From: Luidia sarsii | Taxonomy: Eukaryota > Echinodermata > Asteroidea > Paxillosida > Luidiidae | Length of the DNA stretch: 64,000 nt | Assembly (NCBI GenBank): GCA_949987565.1 | Contig: OX465119.1 | Coordinates: 8,100,194 to 8,164,193, forward strand | Direction: 5' to 3' | Shown here: piece by piece, positions 33,773 through 45,995 of the stretch | Numbering within the stretch: the stretch's first letter is position 1 | Layout of the letters: each line of letters starts with the position of its first letter | Position numbers and translations under genes: made by a program | Notes under the pieces: model-generated | Told to the model about the DNA's origin: nothing | The model's input: the letters and a program-made list of their open reading frames with translations, nothing else | Database searches by the model: none

Positions 33773-36650
33773 GCTCGTATCCCATACTACAGTAACTATT
33801 TGGCTACATTTCCATTGACATTGCTATCCTGCGGGGACATAGATCCCAACCCGGGATCGGACGGCAACGCCGATGATGAACGAGACGCTAGTTTGGAAAC
33901 CATCGCAGCTGCAAAAGGCCTCGATCTAAATATTCGGTCACTTCTACCAACAAATGATGAAATTAAACTGATGGTGCTGGAAACTAAATCACATGTGATT
34001 GGTATCGTAGAGACATGGTTAGACAACTCAATAACTGACCAGGAACTTAAAATAGCTGACTATAAACTATACAGGAACGATCGTCACCGTTGCGATGGTG
34101 ATGCGGCTGTATATATCAAAGGCTCTGTTGAGCGCACTAACATCTCATCCCCGGGCATGGACCAAATTGAGTCGACATGGTGAGAGCTGACGTTACCCTT
34201 TACCAGACCAGTAATTGTTGGCTGCATCTATCGTCCACTGAACAAACTGGATCAGATTGAGGCGCACCTTCAACAACTATCAAATGACTCAAATTATATC
34301 AAGTCCCACTAGGATAACCGATTATAGCTCCACCTGCATTAATCATATCTGGACAAATCGACCACGCATGTACCGTTAATCTGCCAAGATTGACATTAGT
34401 GACCACTCACTTATATTTGCTGCTCCTGAATCCGTTAAATTTCCCAATCAAGAGGGATACATAAATCACCTGAGAGAGTTACCATGGGACTTACTTCACT
34501 TTGCTGAGGACCCTAACACAGCCTGGAACTTCTTCAATTGTATGTTTTTGGAACTTTGTAACATGCATTGCACAATGAAGATACTGAGAGTGTCGTCAAA
34601 GAAGGCAGAGTGGATAACCGAGGAATACCTGGAACTGTGACGGAACTCACTGAAAGCCCGATGTCATGCCGACACATCTGAAAATGATATCACATTAGGC
34701 GAGCCAAGGCTTACCGAAATAGACTGAACAATATTGCAATAAAACTGAATCGGCAGTATTATCATGACATTATAAGAAAGACTCCCGTAATCTTTGGAAC
34801 ATTATGAAAGGCATTATACCCAGTAAGAAAAGTACTCAAGCCTTTACAGACTTATTGGATACAAAGACAAGTGATAATCTGGCTACTGTTTTCAATGAAC
34901 ACTTTGCAAATGCTGGACAATCTCAAGACGACCTTGTTGACCTAATACCTGAAACCAATTTCAACAATTCTGATGTTACAATGGATGGTTCTCTGAACTT
35001 TAGCTTTATCCCAGTTTATGCTTTTCCGGTACTGAAACTCCTCAAGAAAATTCCTATTGGGAAAGCCTACGGTTTAGATGAAATTGATGGACTCTTTTTT
35101 AAAATCAGGCGCCGCCATTCTTGTCAGACCTCTTTCCAACATTTTTCAACTTAGTCTGCAGAGTGGGATTGTACATGACGAGTGGAAGCTGGGCAAAGTA
35201 ACACCGATTCTAAAAGGTGGTTTACTCAGTGACCCAAATAATTACCGGCCTAATTCCGTTATATCTAGTGTAATGAAGGTTTTTGAGCGTATTGACCAAT
35301 TTTCTCGTTTTCTCAAACACAGGAATATTTTGGCACGAGAGCAGTATGGCTTCAGACCACTTCACTCAACACAAACTACACTAATTGATGTTTCTGATTT
35401 TCTCCTGCAACAAATGGATACCGGAAAATTAACTGGAGTGGTTTTCTTGGACCTTCGGAAGGCCTTTGATACAGTCAATCATGAGATTCTCTTGCACAAA
35501 TTAAACGCCATTGGTGTAAGTGGTCTGGAGCTGGACTGGTTCCGGTCCTACCTGACGGGCAGAAAACAGGTAACTAAGATGGGAAATGTTCTTTCTAAGT
35601 GCTCTAATCCTATTTGTTTTGGTGTCCCCCAAGGAAGTATTTTAGGCCCGTTACTTTTTACAATTGTTATCAATGATCTCCCCTCCATGGTCGAACATTC
35701 TAAGATTTCTCTTTATGCCGATGACACTGCCATTTTTTTATGCCGATAAAAATATTGATCAAATCAACAACAAACAAACTTAATCATGACATGAGTATAA
35801 TAAGCAGTTGGTTAAGAAATAACACAGTGAGTTGATTGGATCGACTCAACCACTGGCTACAATCCAGCAGCCGTCAATGAACATTCTTTCTAACGATGTT
35901 GCTCTTGAACAAACTTTTTGTATGAAGTATCTCGGTGTTTACATAGATCAAAATCTCAAATGGACTGAACACCTATATTTGATCAGCTCCACAATATCCA
36001 AGCGCAATGGTGTCCTTAACCATGTTAAAAAGATTCTTCACACAAAAACGTTGAATCTTATTGTTAAGTCAATTATTTCCCCCCTTATTGATTACTGTGA
36101 TAATTATTGTTTGGACCAACGCTGCTGAAACGCATATTCAAAATATTGACAAACTTCTCAACAGGGCAGGGCGAATTGTTTGAAATGCTCCATATAGAAC
36201 ATCCACTAGGGACATATTTAATCGCCAGGGCTGGAACACTCTACATGAATGAAGATAATTACATCTAATCACAATGGTTTATAAACGCTAAGCAGGTTTG
36301 GTTACAACTTATATTGAGGTCAATTTCACTAGGGTCAACGAACATCGCACAAGATCAAGCATTAATGGGAATGTTGTACTACCACTTCCTAGAACTAAAG
36401 CTGGTAGAAATATCGTGGTGCTCAAGCCTGGAATAACATTCCCGCTGTGTTAAAAAATCCTTTTCCCACATCAGTTCAAAGCTTTGTTAACCAATTACAA
36501 CTATTGTATGGAATGTAATTCTTTAAAATGTAAACTATTTAACTATTTTTTAAGTTTGTTATTAAACTGTTTGTTCTTATGTTACTGGGACCCATGGGAG
36601 ATCAGTGCTTAGCAAGCACTAAATTGGACACTCTTTTAAAAATCTCATTG
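33773..36650 (+). mobile_element. CR1-like LINE remnant (copy 3, L3) with RT core
   Basis: Same insertion site as in L1 and L4, so it predates the gene duplications. It has the 2A-like GDIDPNPG (33833-33856), endonuclease pieces (frame stop at about 34183), pre-RT linker, and uniquely the RT core, then C-terminal remnants with many stops and the same tail. Longest copy at about 2.9 kb. Confidence 0.82.
35078..35749 (+). pseudogene. LINE reverse transcriptase core (copy 3)
   Basis: 223 codons: VTPILKGG, NNYRPNSVIS, REQYGFRPLHST, VVFLDLRKAFDTVNH (first catalytic Asp), FGVPQGSILGPLLF, SLYADDTAIFL (YADD catalytic pair). Upstream frame (34804-35154) joins through a frameshift; downstream is broken by stops. 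RT motifs intact but the element as a whole is dead. CR1/L2-type LINE by motif style. Confidence 0.85.
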
Positions 36651-37144
36651 ATTGACACTTGTCAAATACAAATCATTCAAGTTTGTGTTGAATTTGTCAT
36701 AGACAGAAAACGAAGTATCATGGTGTATCAATTTTGTTTCTTTTCAATCACGATAGATTGTATTGTATAGGAATTTAAGAGTTGACGATGGCAGTGACCT
36801 TCAGGGATAGCTTGGTTAAAAGATGAATGGAGATTAAGACTCGATTCCAGATTTCGGGGAAGGGCATTCGATTGGTTCATAAATATGTAGAAAAGTCAAA
36901 GGCTGCAACGTGTGAAAGCAGGGACAGGAGGAAGGCACACGTTCAAAAATCCCGACTCTCGAAACAAGAATGAAATTCAACCGAGTTGGCCTAAAACGCC
37001 AGGTTAAGGTATAGGAAAGAAGAATAAAATAAATACCAAACATCCACTTTGCGTCTAAACCTTATTCAATGATGTATGTGAAATGTAGCACTATGTATTG
37101 TGGAGATATTGAAAATTAAATTTTAATTATGTTGACCAATATAT
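36651..37144 (+). other. Lectin 3' flank after LINE copy 3
   Basis: Matches 4161-4655 and 50145-50645. The match stops at 'gttgaccaatatat' (37131-37144), where Ngaro-2 begins. No gene. Confidence 0.65.
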
Positions 37145-37668
37145 TCAATTTCATCAATAAAAGATAAAATATCTTATTCCAAGGAGACCCACGGTTTGTT
37201 TACGCGCTTCGAGTTAACAGGCGGTCAGCTGTTTATTTTTTTGGTCTGTGGATCTGTAAACTCTCCAGTGAGCGACACAACCACTTGGCGCGACGCCCGC
37301 TCGCGCGCGGAGTTGACACTTTGTATAACATTTCGGCTCGCCCGCTGGAAAAGAGCGCGGAAAATCACTTCGGTGTGGTTCTCGAGCACTCAACACGCAA
37401 AAAATCATCTTCTCCTTTAATATCTTTAATTTCCTGCCAGATTGTTCTGGTAGTTGTTGTGACAGTATTGTTTTTTGGCCTAGAGGACTCCCTGTCGCCT
37501 TGGACTGTAATTTTTGAAAGTATTTCTTCGTTCGGTCGAAAATAGGCGAGATTTCTTCATCATTTTGGCATCCGGCAATCTGTGGTCACCATTCTGGGGC
37601 AGTAGGCCTGTGGCACGCATATACTACTACTAGCCCGACTACTCCGTATAGACTCCGTGGGCGGTGAT

Positions 37669-39010
37669 ATGCCGAAACGTCGGGCCGAGAAGGCTGCTCA
37701 GCAGGCCCCTGGGTCTAAGGGTAAGGCCACCGCGAGCTGCCGTCGTAAGGGCCGCCCCAAGATTCGTCCGGAGTCGGCGGTGGATCTGGAGAGCGCCCTA
37801 CCCCTGAGCGACGTTCCATCGACGTCCGGCACCGCGGCGGCCGCAGTGAGGGATGGACGTTCATCTAGACACGGTAGCGGACCGGTTTGCGAGCAAGCAG
37901 CGGAGGAGAGCGGAGGAGCCGGAGGTGGAGCGGTCTCTTCTTCGGCCGGTGAGTCCGCATCGTCTGCGAGGAATGCGAACTGGGACGCCGCAGGCTTTGG
38001 CTTGGGCGTGAGTGTTCATGCGGTTGGTTCTGGTAGTAGTACTAGTACTAGTAGTAGGGTTAACGTTGGCGGGCCGGGCCAAAATAATGTCGGTGCCACC
38101 CCGGCCACATTGGCAAGTCCTTCGTCTCCTTGCGTTAGCATTGTAGTAGCGCCCTTGCAATATCTGGGAAACGAGGCCCCCTTGGGCACCCTGGTTCCTT
38201 TAGCTATTAAGGGAAAAAAATGGTATGGGAACTACGTGGATATGGCGTCATTATACGTAGATAATGCAGTCAAGATTTTGTCCGCTTCCAATAATGGTGC
38301 GGAGGTCGCCTTGGTTGTCGAACAGGGCAGGGTGGTCCTTCGGCCGTCCTCAGCTAGGGTTAGCCGTAAGCTTGATTCCATAGAAAAGTGGACAAGTGGA
38401 CATGTGTTTATCGCTGTTTTTGCTATACGCCACCCGGGTCGTGTCGTGGAACTCTTGCGATATGCGGAGACGATTCGCACGGCCGCCTTACAGTTCCCGG
38501 GGTTGGGCTGGCGCAGCTATGATGAACAGTTTCGTTTGCGTATGGAGGTGAATCCGGCACGTTCTTGGGCAGCTATGGATATGGAGCTTTGGGTAACGGT
38601 CGCGGCGGTCGGAAGTGTGGCGCCGGCGGTTGCCGCTACATCGGTTCCCAGTCGCAGCCAGGCGCAGAAACGCATTTGCTATGCTTTCAACTCGCCTACC
38701 GGTTGCCGGTGGTTTGATTGTCGTTATGTGCATAGTTGTCGCCGCTGCGCTGGAGGGGGACACGGGGAGTCGTCGTGTAGAGGGGGGTGGGAGACCCCCT
38801 ACTTTCGGCACCACTGCTAGTGCTAGGCCATGGGTCGACCAGCCCAAGGCTGTGTACACGCGTTACACTAAGACTCTCGGTGTCCCTTCGGGTGTGAGGC
38901 GTGCTGGGCCATCCGCCGCTGTCACTCCTGGGCCTTCAGGCCCAAGCGCAGCTAATGCACCTGAATTGAGGGGAAAGCGCTATAATTTTCGCTCTCCCAA
39001 CGCCAATTGA
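37669..39010 (+). pseudogene. Ngaro-2 gag-like protein, frameshifted
   Basis: ATG at 37669 (MPKRRAEKAAQQ). Basic RRKGRPK motif, long Ser/Gly/Ala-rich linker, conserved block FPGLGWRSYDEQFRLR and RSWAAMDMELWVTV. The zinc module is C-x8-C-x4-C-x3-H, then CRRCAGGGHGESSC. The frame stops at 38820, while a second frame to 39010 ends NFRSPNAN, like the C-terminus of Ngaro-1 gag (SFRHPNAN). A shift near 38790 therefore splits one original gene. Confidence 0.72.
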
Positions 39011-39119
39011 CGTATTCATTTTACAGCAGTGGCTGCTTAGTTACCCCGATAGGCCAGCGGCTGTTTTACCAGAACAAGGGTTTACTCGGGTTTTTTCACT
39101 GTGTTTTCAGGGTCCTAGG

Positions 39120-40216
39120 GTGAGCAGGGAATCTAGCAGCCTGAAATCTGCTTTGGACAATCCGGAGGTTGTTTTGGAAAAGTTGCAGAGCGAGATTAAT
39201 TTAGGCAGAGTCGCAGGGCCGTTTTCCTTTCGGCCATTGCATAATTTGCAATGCTCTCCTATCGGGCTGGTTCCTAAACACCTCCCCGGCTCCTTTCGCC
39301 TGATACATAATTTGTCCTTTCCTTCCGGGGATTCACTGAATGATTTCATCCCTAAAGAAGATTGTAGAGTGACGTATGCATCTTTTGATACGGCCGTTGA
39401 GTTGGCTATGTCGGTAGGAGATCATTCATATTTGGCCAAAACTGACATTAAGTCTGCCTTTAGGCTACTCCCCGTCGCTCCGGCCGATTATGAACTTTTG
39501 GGCTTTCAGTTTCAAGGACAGTTTTACTATGATAAGTGCTTGCCTATGGGATGCGCAAAATCGTGTGCATTATTCGAGTTATTCAGCTCCTTTTTGGATT
39601 TCAGGTTAAGCGTGTTTCGGCCTCTGATGCGATCACTCATTATTTGGATGATTTTCTCTTTATTGGTCCGTCGTTGGATCAGTGTGCATTTCTTCTTGCA
39701 TCATTTAAAGACATATGCGCCCAACTTAGGGTTCCCCTTGCAGAGGAAAAAACTGCAGGTCCATGCCAAGTTATAACCTACTTAGGTCTAGAAATAGATA
39801 CGATTAAGCGCATAATTCGAGTGCCTGACGGGAAGGTGTTGTCCCTCAAAGAAAAAATTAGGTCGGCGTTGGCACGAAAAAAGTTATCTTTGAAAGAAAT
39901 TCAGTCGTTGGTTGGGTCGTTAAACTTTGTTTGTCGCGCGGTTGCACCGGGCCGCACATTTACTCGGCGTCTGGTTGGCTTATCCCGAGGTTTACGGAAG
40001 CCTCACCATAAGGTACGCATTACAACCGGCGCAAAATTGGATTTGTTGATGTGGTTGGAGTTTCTAGATCATTTCAATGGCGTGTCGCCTTTCCGATTGT
40101 TGGGATGGCAGGATAACAATGTTTTGGAATTGTTCACCGATGCTTCGGCTAGCATTGGTTTTGGTGGTTTTTTGATGGGCACTGATTTCATGGGCGTTGG
40201 ACCCCTGAGTTGTTAG
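39120..40216 (+). pseudogene. Ngaro-2 reverse transcriptase, frameshifted
   Basis: First frame (to about 39600): GPFSFRPLHN, CSPIGLVPK, KTDIKSAFRLLPV, YDKCLPMGC. The second frame carries THYLDDFLFIG, YLGLEID, SLNFVCRAVAPG and LFTDASASIGFGG (RNase H start) to 40216. One shift near 39600 separates palm motifs, so the polymerase is dead. Confidence 0.8.
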
Positions 40217-40503
40217 CACTGTAGCCATCGATAGCGTTTTGTGAATTTTACCCTTTAGTGCTCGCAGTTTTTTGCTGGGCCTCTCATCTCGCTAATCGTA
40301 GGGTGCGTTTTCGTACGGATAACGAGGCGGTGGTTGCCATCATTAATAAACAATCGTCAGGCTGTGATAGGATCATGCATTTGGTGCGCATGATCGTTTG
40401 CCAGTGTATAATATCACCTTTAAGGCCGTTCATATTCCTGGGGTACACAATGACATTGCTGATTCACTCTCGCGTTTCCAGGTCGCACGCTTCCGCTCGC
40501 TAG
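40217..40503 (+). pseudogene. Ngaro-2 RNase H remainder
   Basis: FCWASHLANRR, FRTDNEAVVAIINKQ, RIMHLVRMIV; then frame changes to AVHIPGVHNDIADSLSRF. It shows the ancestral sequence across the region where Ngaro-1 is frameshifted. Confidence 0.65.
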
Positions 40504-40552
40504 CCCCGCAAGCGGACTTGACAATGACAGCGATTCCCGATCTCCTCCGGGC

Positions 40553-41352
40553 TTGTTAGAAGGTGAGATGAACCGCTTGTTGACGGTGGCTTCAGCCCCA
40601 AATACACATAAAGCCTATTCGGCGGGTTGGCGGGTTTTTTGTTCCTTTATGGGCTCCCACTTTCACGGGGAGGCTCCCTCCTCGGTAGCGGACGTTAGAG
40701 CATTCATTGCGTGGCTTTCCCTGCGTCATTTGTCCCCTGCTACTGTCGCTTCATATGTCTCGGGCGTAGGTTATTTTCATTGTGTCTTGACCAATTCGAG
40801 GCGCTCCTGTTTCGCGCAGTTATGTCATGCGCGTTCTTTGGGTTCATGCGTATCGGCGAATTTGCCGCCATTTCAAAATTCCGCACACAAACATCCCTGC
40901 TGCTTGATACTGATGTCCAATTTCAGGATGTAGGCCAACCCAATGCTTCGGTTCTTCTCACTGTTCGTCACACGAAGAATAACCAATCAGGCCGCCCTCA
41001 AGTGGTGTGCTTAGTCCACTCAGAGGACGCCTAGGTCTGTCCTGTCCGCGCTTTGACGGCATTTGCGCAGGTTCGTCCAAATATCCCAGGTTGTTTTTTC
41101 TGCCATTTTGGCGGACAGGCTCTTACTCAGTATCAGTTTAACGCTACCTTCAAGAAGGCGCTATCATTTTTTCTTCCTTTCGCGCCCATTCTTTCCGCAT
41201 ATATAGGGGCAGCCTCTTGCGCAGCGGCAAGAGGGGTGAAGCTGGAGGATATAAAAGCAATGGGTCGGTGGCGCTCTGAGACTGCTCGAAGTTACATTCG
41301 CCCCTTAGTGCATTGCCAGTTGCCGGGGTGTAATTGGAGTTGTTGCTCCTGA
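40553..41352 (+). pseudogene. Ngaro-2 tyrosine recombinase, inactivated
   Basis: Three frames: EMNRLLTVASAPNTHKAY and FIAWLSLRHLS (40553 on); FFGFMRIGEFA with Arg I (40711-41034); MGRWRSETARSYIRP with Tyr (41053-41352). Compared with Ngaro-1 some 45 codons before Arg I are deleted, and the HxxR box is lost (reads ILSAYIGAAS), so the recombinase lacks catalytic residues. Confidence 0.75.
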
Positions 41353-41392
41353 GCATTTCTTCTTTCTTTATTTCTTCCCATGCGAAACTAAA

Positions 41393-41926
41393 TTGTATGC
41401 AGGGTCGGTTTGGATTATTGGAGACTCGATTGTACGCAGAGCTGTCACGAACCTAGGGTGTAAGCAGCATGTGCGATGGTTTGGACGAGGCGGAGCTGGC
41501 TACAATGACGTGCCGGCATTATTGGCCGAGGTCGCTGCGCGAGGGCGCCAGCCCGATCAGTTGGTAGTACACATTGGCACTAATAATTTAGCCAATACTG
41601 ACCTCTTCTGTATGCGGCAGCGCGTGGCAGTCTTCATGCAGTATTGCATTGAGACATTCCCTAGGTCTCAGCTCATTTGGTCCGACATTTTGCCGCGAGC
41701 TTGTTACTTTGGTGCTAAGCAGCCAGCGAAGATGGAAATGAAGAGGCGGGCGGTTAATAAATGGGCTCGGTCCTTCAGTAAGCGCATCGGGGCTTCTGTC
41801 CTACATCATCCGCAATTTAGATGGTCGGAATTTGCTTTATTCCGATATGATGGCGTTCACCTATCGCCGTCGGGGAATTCCTTGTTCCAGCCCAATCTGC
41901 GCAATTGCATCTGTTCGTGTCAATGA
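41393..41926 (+). CDS. Ngaro-2 SGNH/GDSL-like hydrolase domain
   Basis: Open frame with VWIIGDSIVRR (Ser), FGRGGAG (Gly), VVHIGTNNL (Asn), LIWSDILPR, DGVHLSPSG (Asp-His). No ATG precedes GDS; the frame is also open upstream, overlapping the end of the YR frame. An acceptor-like 'aattgtatgcag' sits at 41391-41402, matching Ngaro-1 in position. This is the best-preserved part of an otherwise broken element. Confidence 0.72.
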   Translation: MYAGSVWIIGDSIVRRAVTNLGCKQHVRWFGRGGAGYNDVPALLAEVAARGRQPDQLVVHIGTNNLANTDLFCMRQRVAVFMQYCIETFPRSQLIWSDILPRACYFGAKQPAKMEMKRRAVNKWARSFSKRIGASVLHHPQFRWSEFALFRYDGVHLSPSGNSLFQPNLRNCICSCQ

Positions 41927-42329
41927 AACAGGCTCACGTTGACGTCACTAATTTGGGATTCGGCCCGGTTAACTTGTGCGGAGGTTGTCCGGTCTTTCCA
42001 GTGGGGCGCGCGCTGCGCGTTTGGCGGTTTTGGGCTGGAGACGACCGGAAGTGCCTCCTTGTTAAGTGATATTCATTAGATCGTAGGTGGTTGGACCATT
42101 TACAGCATGAATTTTAATGTTTAAATTTAGTAAATTACTCTTTCTGTCGTTCGTGTTTTACGCCAAGCACCCGCTTGTACCAGCGGGGCTTATTCCAACC
42201 GTATGTGCGAACGGTGGAAAATCGGCGTGACGTTTACCCGTACTGTTAAGTAAGTTAGAATTTTAAATAGGTAAGGGGACAATTCTTAAACAATGGGGGT
42301 TTACCCACTTTCGGTGGGGGCCAGGGCTC
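41927..42329 (+). other. Ngaro-2 3' non-coding region
   Basis: No frame or RNA gene recognised between the hydrolase stop and the minisatellite. Local GC-rich 'gcgcgcgctgcgcgt' near 42006. Confidence 0.5.
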
Positions 42330-42655
42330 ACGGCTAGAGCTTTGCCAAGCATGGCATGGTTAGGGTCTTGTCAAGCGTGGCTTGTTTAGGGTTTGGCCAA
42401 GCGTGGCAGGTGTGAAGGTTGCCAAGCGTGGCATAGTGAGGTGTGGCCAAGCATGGCCCGTGTGTAGGTTGCCAAGCATGGCATTGTGAGGTTTGGCCAG
42501 GCGTGGCATTGTGAGGTTTGGCCAGGCGTGGCTTTTGAGGTTGGGCCAAGCGTGGCCGGTGAATGTTGCCAAGCGTAGCATTTGAGTTCTTGCTGAGGTG
42601 GCCAGGTGTGTTGGGAATTGAGTGTTTCGGTTTTTATGGCTGCCAAGCATGGCAT
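42330..42655 (+). repeat. Minisatellite, about 30 bp period, in Ngaro-2 3' region
   Basis: About ten imperfect units of 'gccaagcgtggcattgtgag' type, e.g. starting near 42343, 42369, 42402, 42429, 42454, 42481, 42507. Each unit carries the small palindromic core GCCAAGC(G/A)TGGC. Minus-strand frames across it are artefacts of the period. Confidence 0.85.
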
Positions 42656-42798
42656 TTAATTAATTAAGACAAACTGTCTCATTTAGGCATAATTTTGCCA
42701 TTGCATTCTTCTTGGAGAATTAAAAGCGAGGCTCGAGAACCAGGCCAGGAAAGTCAACTCCTTGTCTCACTGTGTGCTTTGTGTGTGGTCTTGGAATA

Positions 42799-44900
42799 AT
42801 ACATACATTGACCTCTGAGCTGAATTGATTTATGTGCACGTAAACGTACACCAGGCGATAATGGCTAGGCACTCCAGTGTACATGGTACTAAGGCGTGGA
42901 GTCAGGGTTGTGTGAATGCTACCATCAAAGATACCTCTATACTTTACTGCAAGGCTAAATTTCACACCAAACCTGGCTTTCTTTTTTTTTCCTCCCTCTC
43001 CCCATCTCTCTCTTCCTCTCTCTCTCCCTCTTTTTTCTCTCTCTTCTCCCTCCATCTCCCTCTTTCGTCCAGTCTCTCTCTCCTTCCTTCCCTCTCTTTC
43101 TTTTTCCCTCTCCTATATCTCTCTCTCACTCTACAGCAGTGGTGATGAGCACCAATTAACCACGCAGATCAATGCGTAATGCATTATTTATTGGAAATAA
43201 TGAAACAGAAATTGCCTGCAAGTTACAGACAGTCAAGGCTGATCCTTGGAGCTAGGTGTGCAGTGCGGATGCTGATAAATTGAAAGTGCTGATGCATGTC
43301 TAACAAGTAACTGGCGTTTGCATTGAAGCCGTTGCACGATTCATATATACATAATTATTAGTGGTAGAAGAGAATCATGAAACGCGTGCTAGATATATCC
43401 CATTTTCCTAAATTGTATTGTATATGAATTGAAGAGTTGACGATGGCAATGACCGACAGGGATAACTTTGTTAAAAGACGAATGCGGATTAAGAGTCGAT
43501 TCCAGTTCCAGGGGAAGGGCACCAGATTGGTTGACATCAGCATTATACTCATGAATATGTATAATACATTTCAAAGGTTGCAATGTGACTGCCAGAAAAC
43601 ACACGTTCAACAATCCCGACTCCCTACACAAGTATGAAATTAATCCTTACTAAATAAACCTATTTGGTACAAAATGCCTGATTAAGACAGGGAAGAGGCA
43701 GTACTTCAAAATAAACACCAAACATCCACTTTGCGTCTAAAACTTATTCAATGATGTATGAGTAATGAAGCACTATACATTGTGGAAGTATTGCAAATAA
43801 AATTTAAATTGTGTTGACCGATATATGAAAAATGAACCTGATCTAGCTGTTGGTTTCGTTGTCATGCAATTGTAAATGCAGTGAATACTTGGCACATACG
43901 ATGTGTCTTCAAATCAGGAGTTTAGCTGGTTATTGAAACATTATTTATGCGCATGCCGAACCACCGCATGGGATTGTAAGCCATGTTTTCACGAACACTG
44001 AATTTTCATTAGCAAAGTCCACCAAAATCTAAGCAAATGAGTGAAGAACGGATAATATGCAAAGCAGAGGATAGAAAGATGTACAAGAACCCAGTGCCGA
44101 GTGCTGAGCACATACATGTTGGCAGACAGGAAGACACAGTGAATACGAGGTATAAGGAACTACATGTACGTGGATTATGGAAAAGAAGATCAAGAAAGAT
44201 TGTCTACCTTACCACATGTGCTGTCTCTAAAACAGGGCTTCTACATCCATGTAATTTAGTCCTGACCTTACATGATGTACCAAGAGACAAAGGAAAACAT
44301 GTTTAAAGAGTAAATCATTACATACATTGATCTCTGAGCTGAATTGCTTTGTGTGCACGTAAACGTACACCAGGCGATAATGGCTAGGCACTCCAGTGTA
44401 CATGGTACTAAGGCGTGGAGTCAGGGTTGTGTGAATGCTACCATCAAAGATACCTCTATACTTTATTGCAAGGCTAAATTTCACACCAAACCTGGCTTTC
44501 TTTTTCACCTCTCTCTCCCCCATCTCTCTCTTCCTCTCTCTCTCCCTCTTTTTTTCTCTCTCTTCTCCCTCCATCTCTCTATTTCGTTCAGTCTCTCTCT
44601 CCTTCCTTCCCTCCCTTTCTTTCTCCCTCTCCTATATCTCTCTCTCACTCTACAGCAGTGCTGATGAGCACCAATTAACCACTCAGATCAATGCGTAATG
44701 CATTTTTTATTGGAAAATAATGAAATAGAAATTGCCTGCACTTTCCAGACTGTTAAGGCTGGTCCTTGGTATTATCGACGCAGCGCGGAGATGCTGATGA
44801 AATGGAGGAGCTAATGGGGGTCTAGCTAATGGGGGTCTCATTAAAGCAATTATTTATACAACGATATATGGTCATATTACTGGAAGGAGATGTCTGGGAT
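42799..44900 (+). repeat. Spacer monomers between Ngaro-2 and L4 (about 1.3 copies)
   Basis: Partial monomer from 'acatacattg' (42801), then a junction 'acgcgtgcta' at about 43382 and a nearly complete second monomer ending in diverged 5'-flank sequence near 44900. Two TC tracts (about 42980-43135 and 44500-44655). Confidence 0.8.
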
Positions 44901-45232
44901 GTCCATTAAAATTACAACCACTCTACTAAAATTACGTCTTCCTTGTATAGGATTCAGTCACGCTAAATTTACCGAATTAAAAATGCTGAGTTCGCTGCGT
45001 AGTCTCAGTCTACGCAGTTTTAGGTGACACGTCATGGAAAAATACTGCTGAAAAAGGGTGGACCAATTGAGGTGGTCAGTACTGGCATCGTCTGTGCTTA
45101 GTGGGAGACGTGCCATACTGAAGCACTGCGCGGCGAAGCAGACACCGAATACACGCAGCATCGCATGGTGGCCACGTTGAACGTGTAACCACTGTTAGCG
45201 CCTTCATAGCATCGGCCAGTCTGGTCCTTATC
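44901..45232 (+). promoter_or_regulatory. 5' flank and presumed 5' UTR of L4
   Basis: Close match to the L3 flank. Promoter role inferred from position. Confidence 0.4.
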
Positions 45233-45332
45233 ATGATGATTGGACACACTTCTGGTCAGGGTGAGAAGGGTGTGGCCTCAGTTCAAGGTGTGAACCTCGA
45301 CAAGTTCTGGGCAGTGTTTCTACTCATCATCG
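45233..45332 (+). CDS. L4 lectin exon 1 (divergent)
   Basis: 33 codons plus one base, donor 'cggtaagttc'. It begins MMIGHTSGQGEKG and ends FWAVFLLIIG. Twelve of the 33 residues plus the split codon differ from L2/L3/L5, although the flanking 5' sequence and intron are nearly identical to L3. The hydrophobic segment is kept. Confidence 0.72.
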
Positions 45333-45544
45333 GTAAGTTCCCGTCTCTGTCCTTATTTCGATTCATGATTCATGCTGGCAATCAGTGGGAGGGAATCATT
45401 ATCATGTATCAAACCCAGATACGGCAAAATGTGAATGCCAATAGTCATACCAAACTGATTCGGTGATACAAAACGTTTATAAACTACTTGGTGACGAGAA
45501 AAACCTAACAAAATATACCAAACATCAGGGATTGAGGTCACTCT

Positions 45545-45775
45545 ATCCGTTTGGTGGTCGGTGGTTGGATCGGTGACTGGGTGGGTGGCTGGGTGTTTTG
45601 GAAGGTGGATGAGTGGACGGATGTAGGGTCACTTGGTGGATGGGGTGTTGGTGTTGGTAGTTTGGTAAGTGGATAGGTAGGTCTCGATTGGGATCGATAC
45701 TATATATGTCCGTGGGTTCTGGTTAGGAGGTTAGGATTAAGAGGAAGGTTGGCCGGTAGATTGGCCGAAATGTCA
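45545..45775 (+). repeat. G-rich minisatellite in L4 intron 1
   Basis: Same tract as in L3, intron 1 being 663 nt. Confidence 0.6.
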
Positions 45776-45995
45776 AATCCTTTCCCTTAACGATGAGTTA
45801 AATACACCATCAACTACTTTGCTTGAGATCAAACTAAATCAAATCTGTTGAATCATTTGGTGATAATTTTATTATTTTGCAAAAGGGGTTTCAAAACTCA
45901 GGAGTGGAACTCTATTCTTTGCAAATGAAGAAGGGGAGCAATAATATTTCAGCTAAAGATATTGATGTCCTAAATCAATGACATTTGATTCCAAG

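Larger units (their letters stand above)
37145..42798 (+). mobile_element. Ngaro-2: decayed tyrosine-recombinase retroelement
   Basis: Plus-strand element with the same order as Ngaro-1: gag, RT, RNase H, YR, SGNH, minisatellite. Left boundary from comparison with L1 and L4 flanks. On the right, spacer-monomer sequence resumes at about 42799, so flank was lost or rearranged and the exact 3' end is uncertain. Multiple frameshifts and deletions: older or faster decaying than Ngaro-1, and a different subfamily. Confidence 0.8.

Noticed and set aside
42334..42655. Three overlapping minus-strand frames with a periodic LGQT/HAW pattern
   Set aside because: A 30 nt period is divisible by three, so all frames stay open; no protein inferred.
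42330..42655. CRISPR-like appearance of regularly spaced repeats
   Set aside because: Units are degenerate, the between-unit sequence is itself repetitive, and the DNA is clearly animal.
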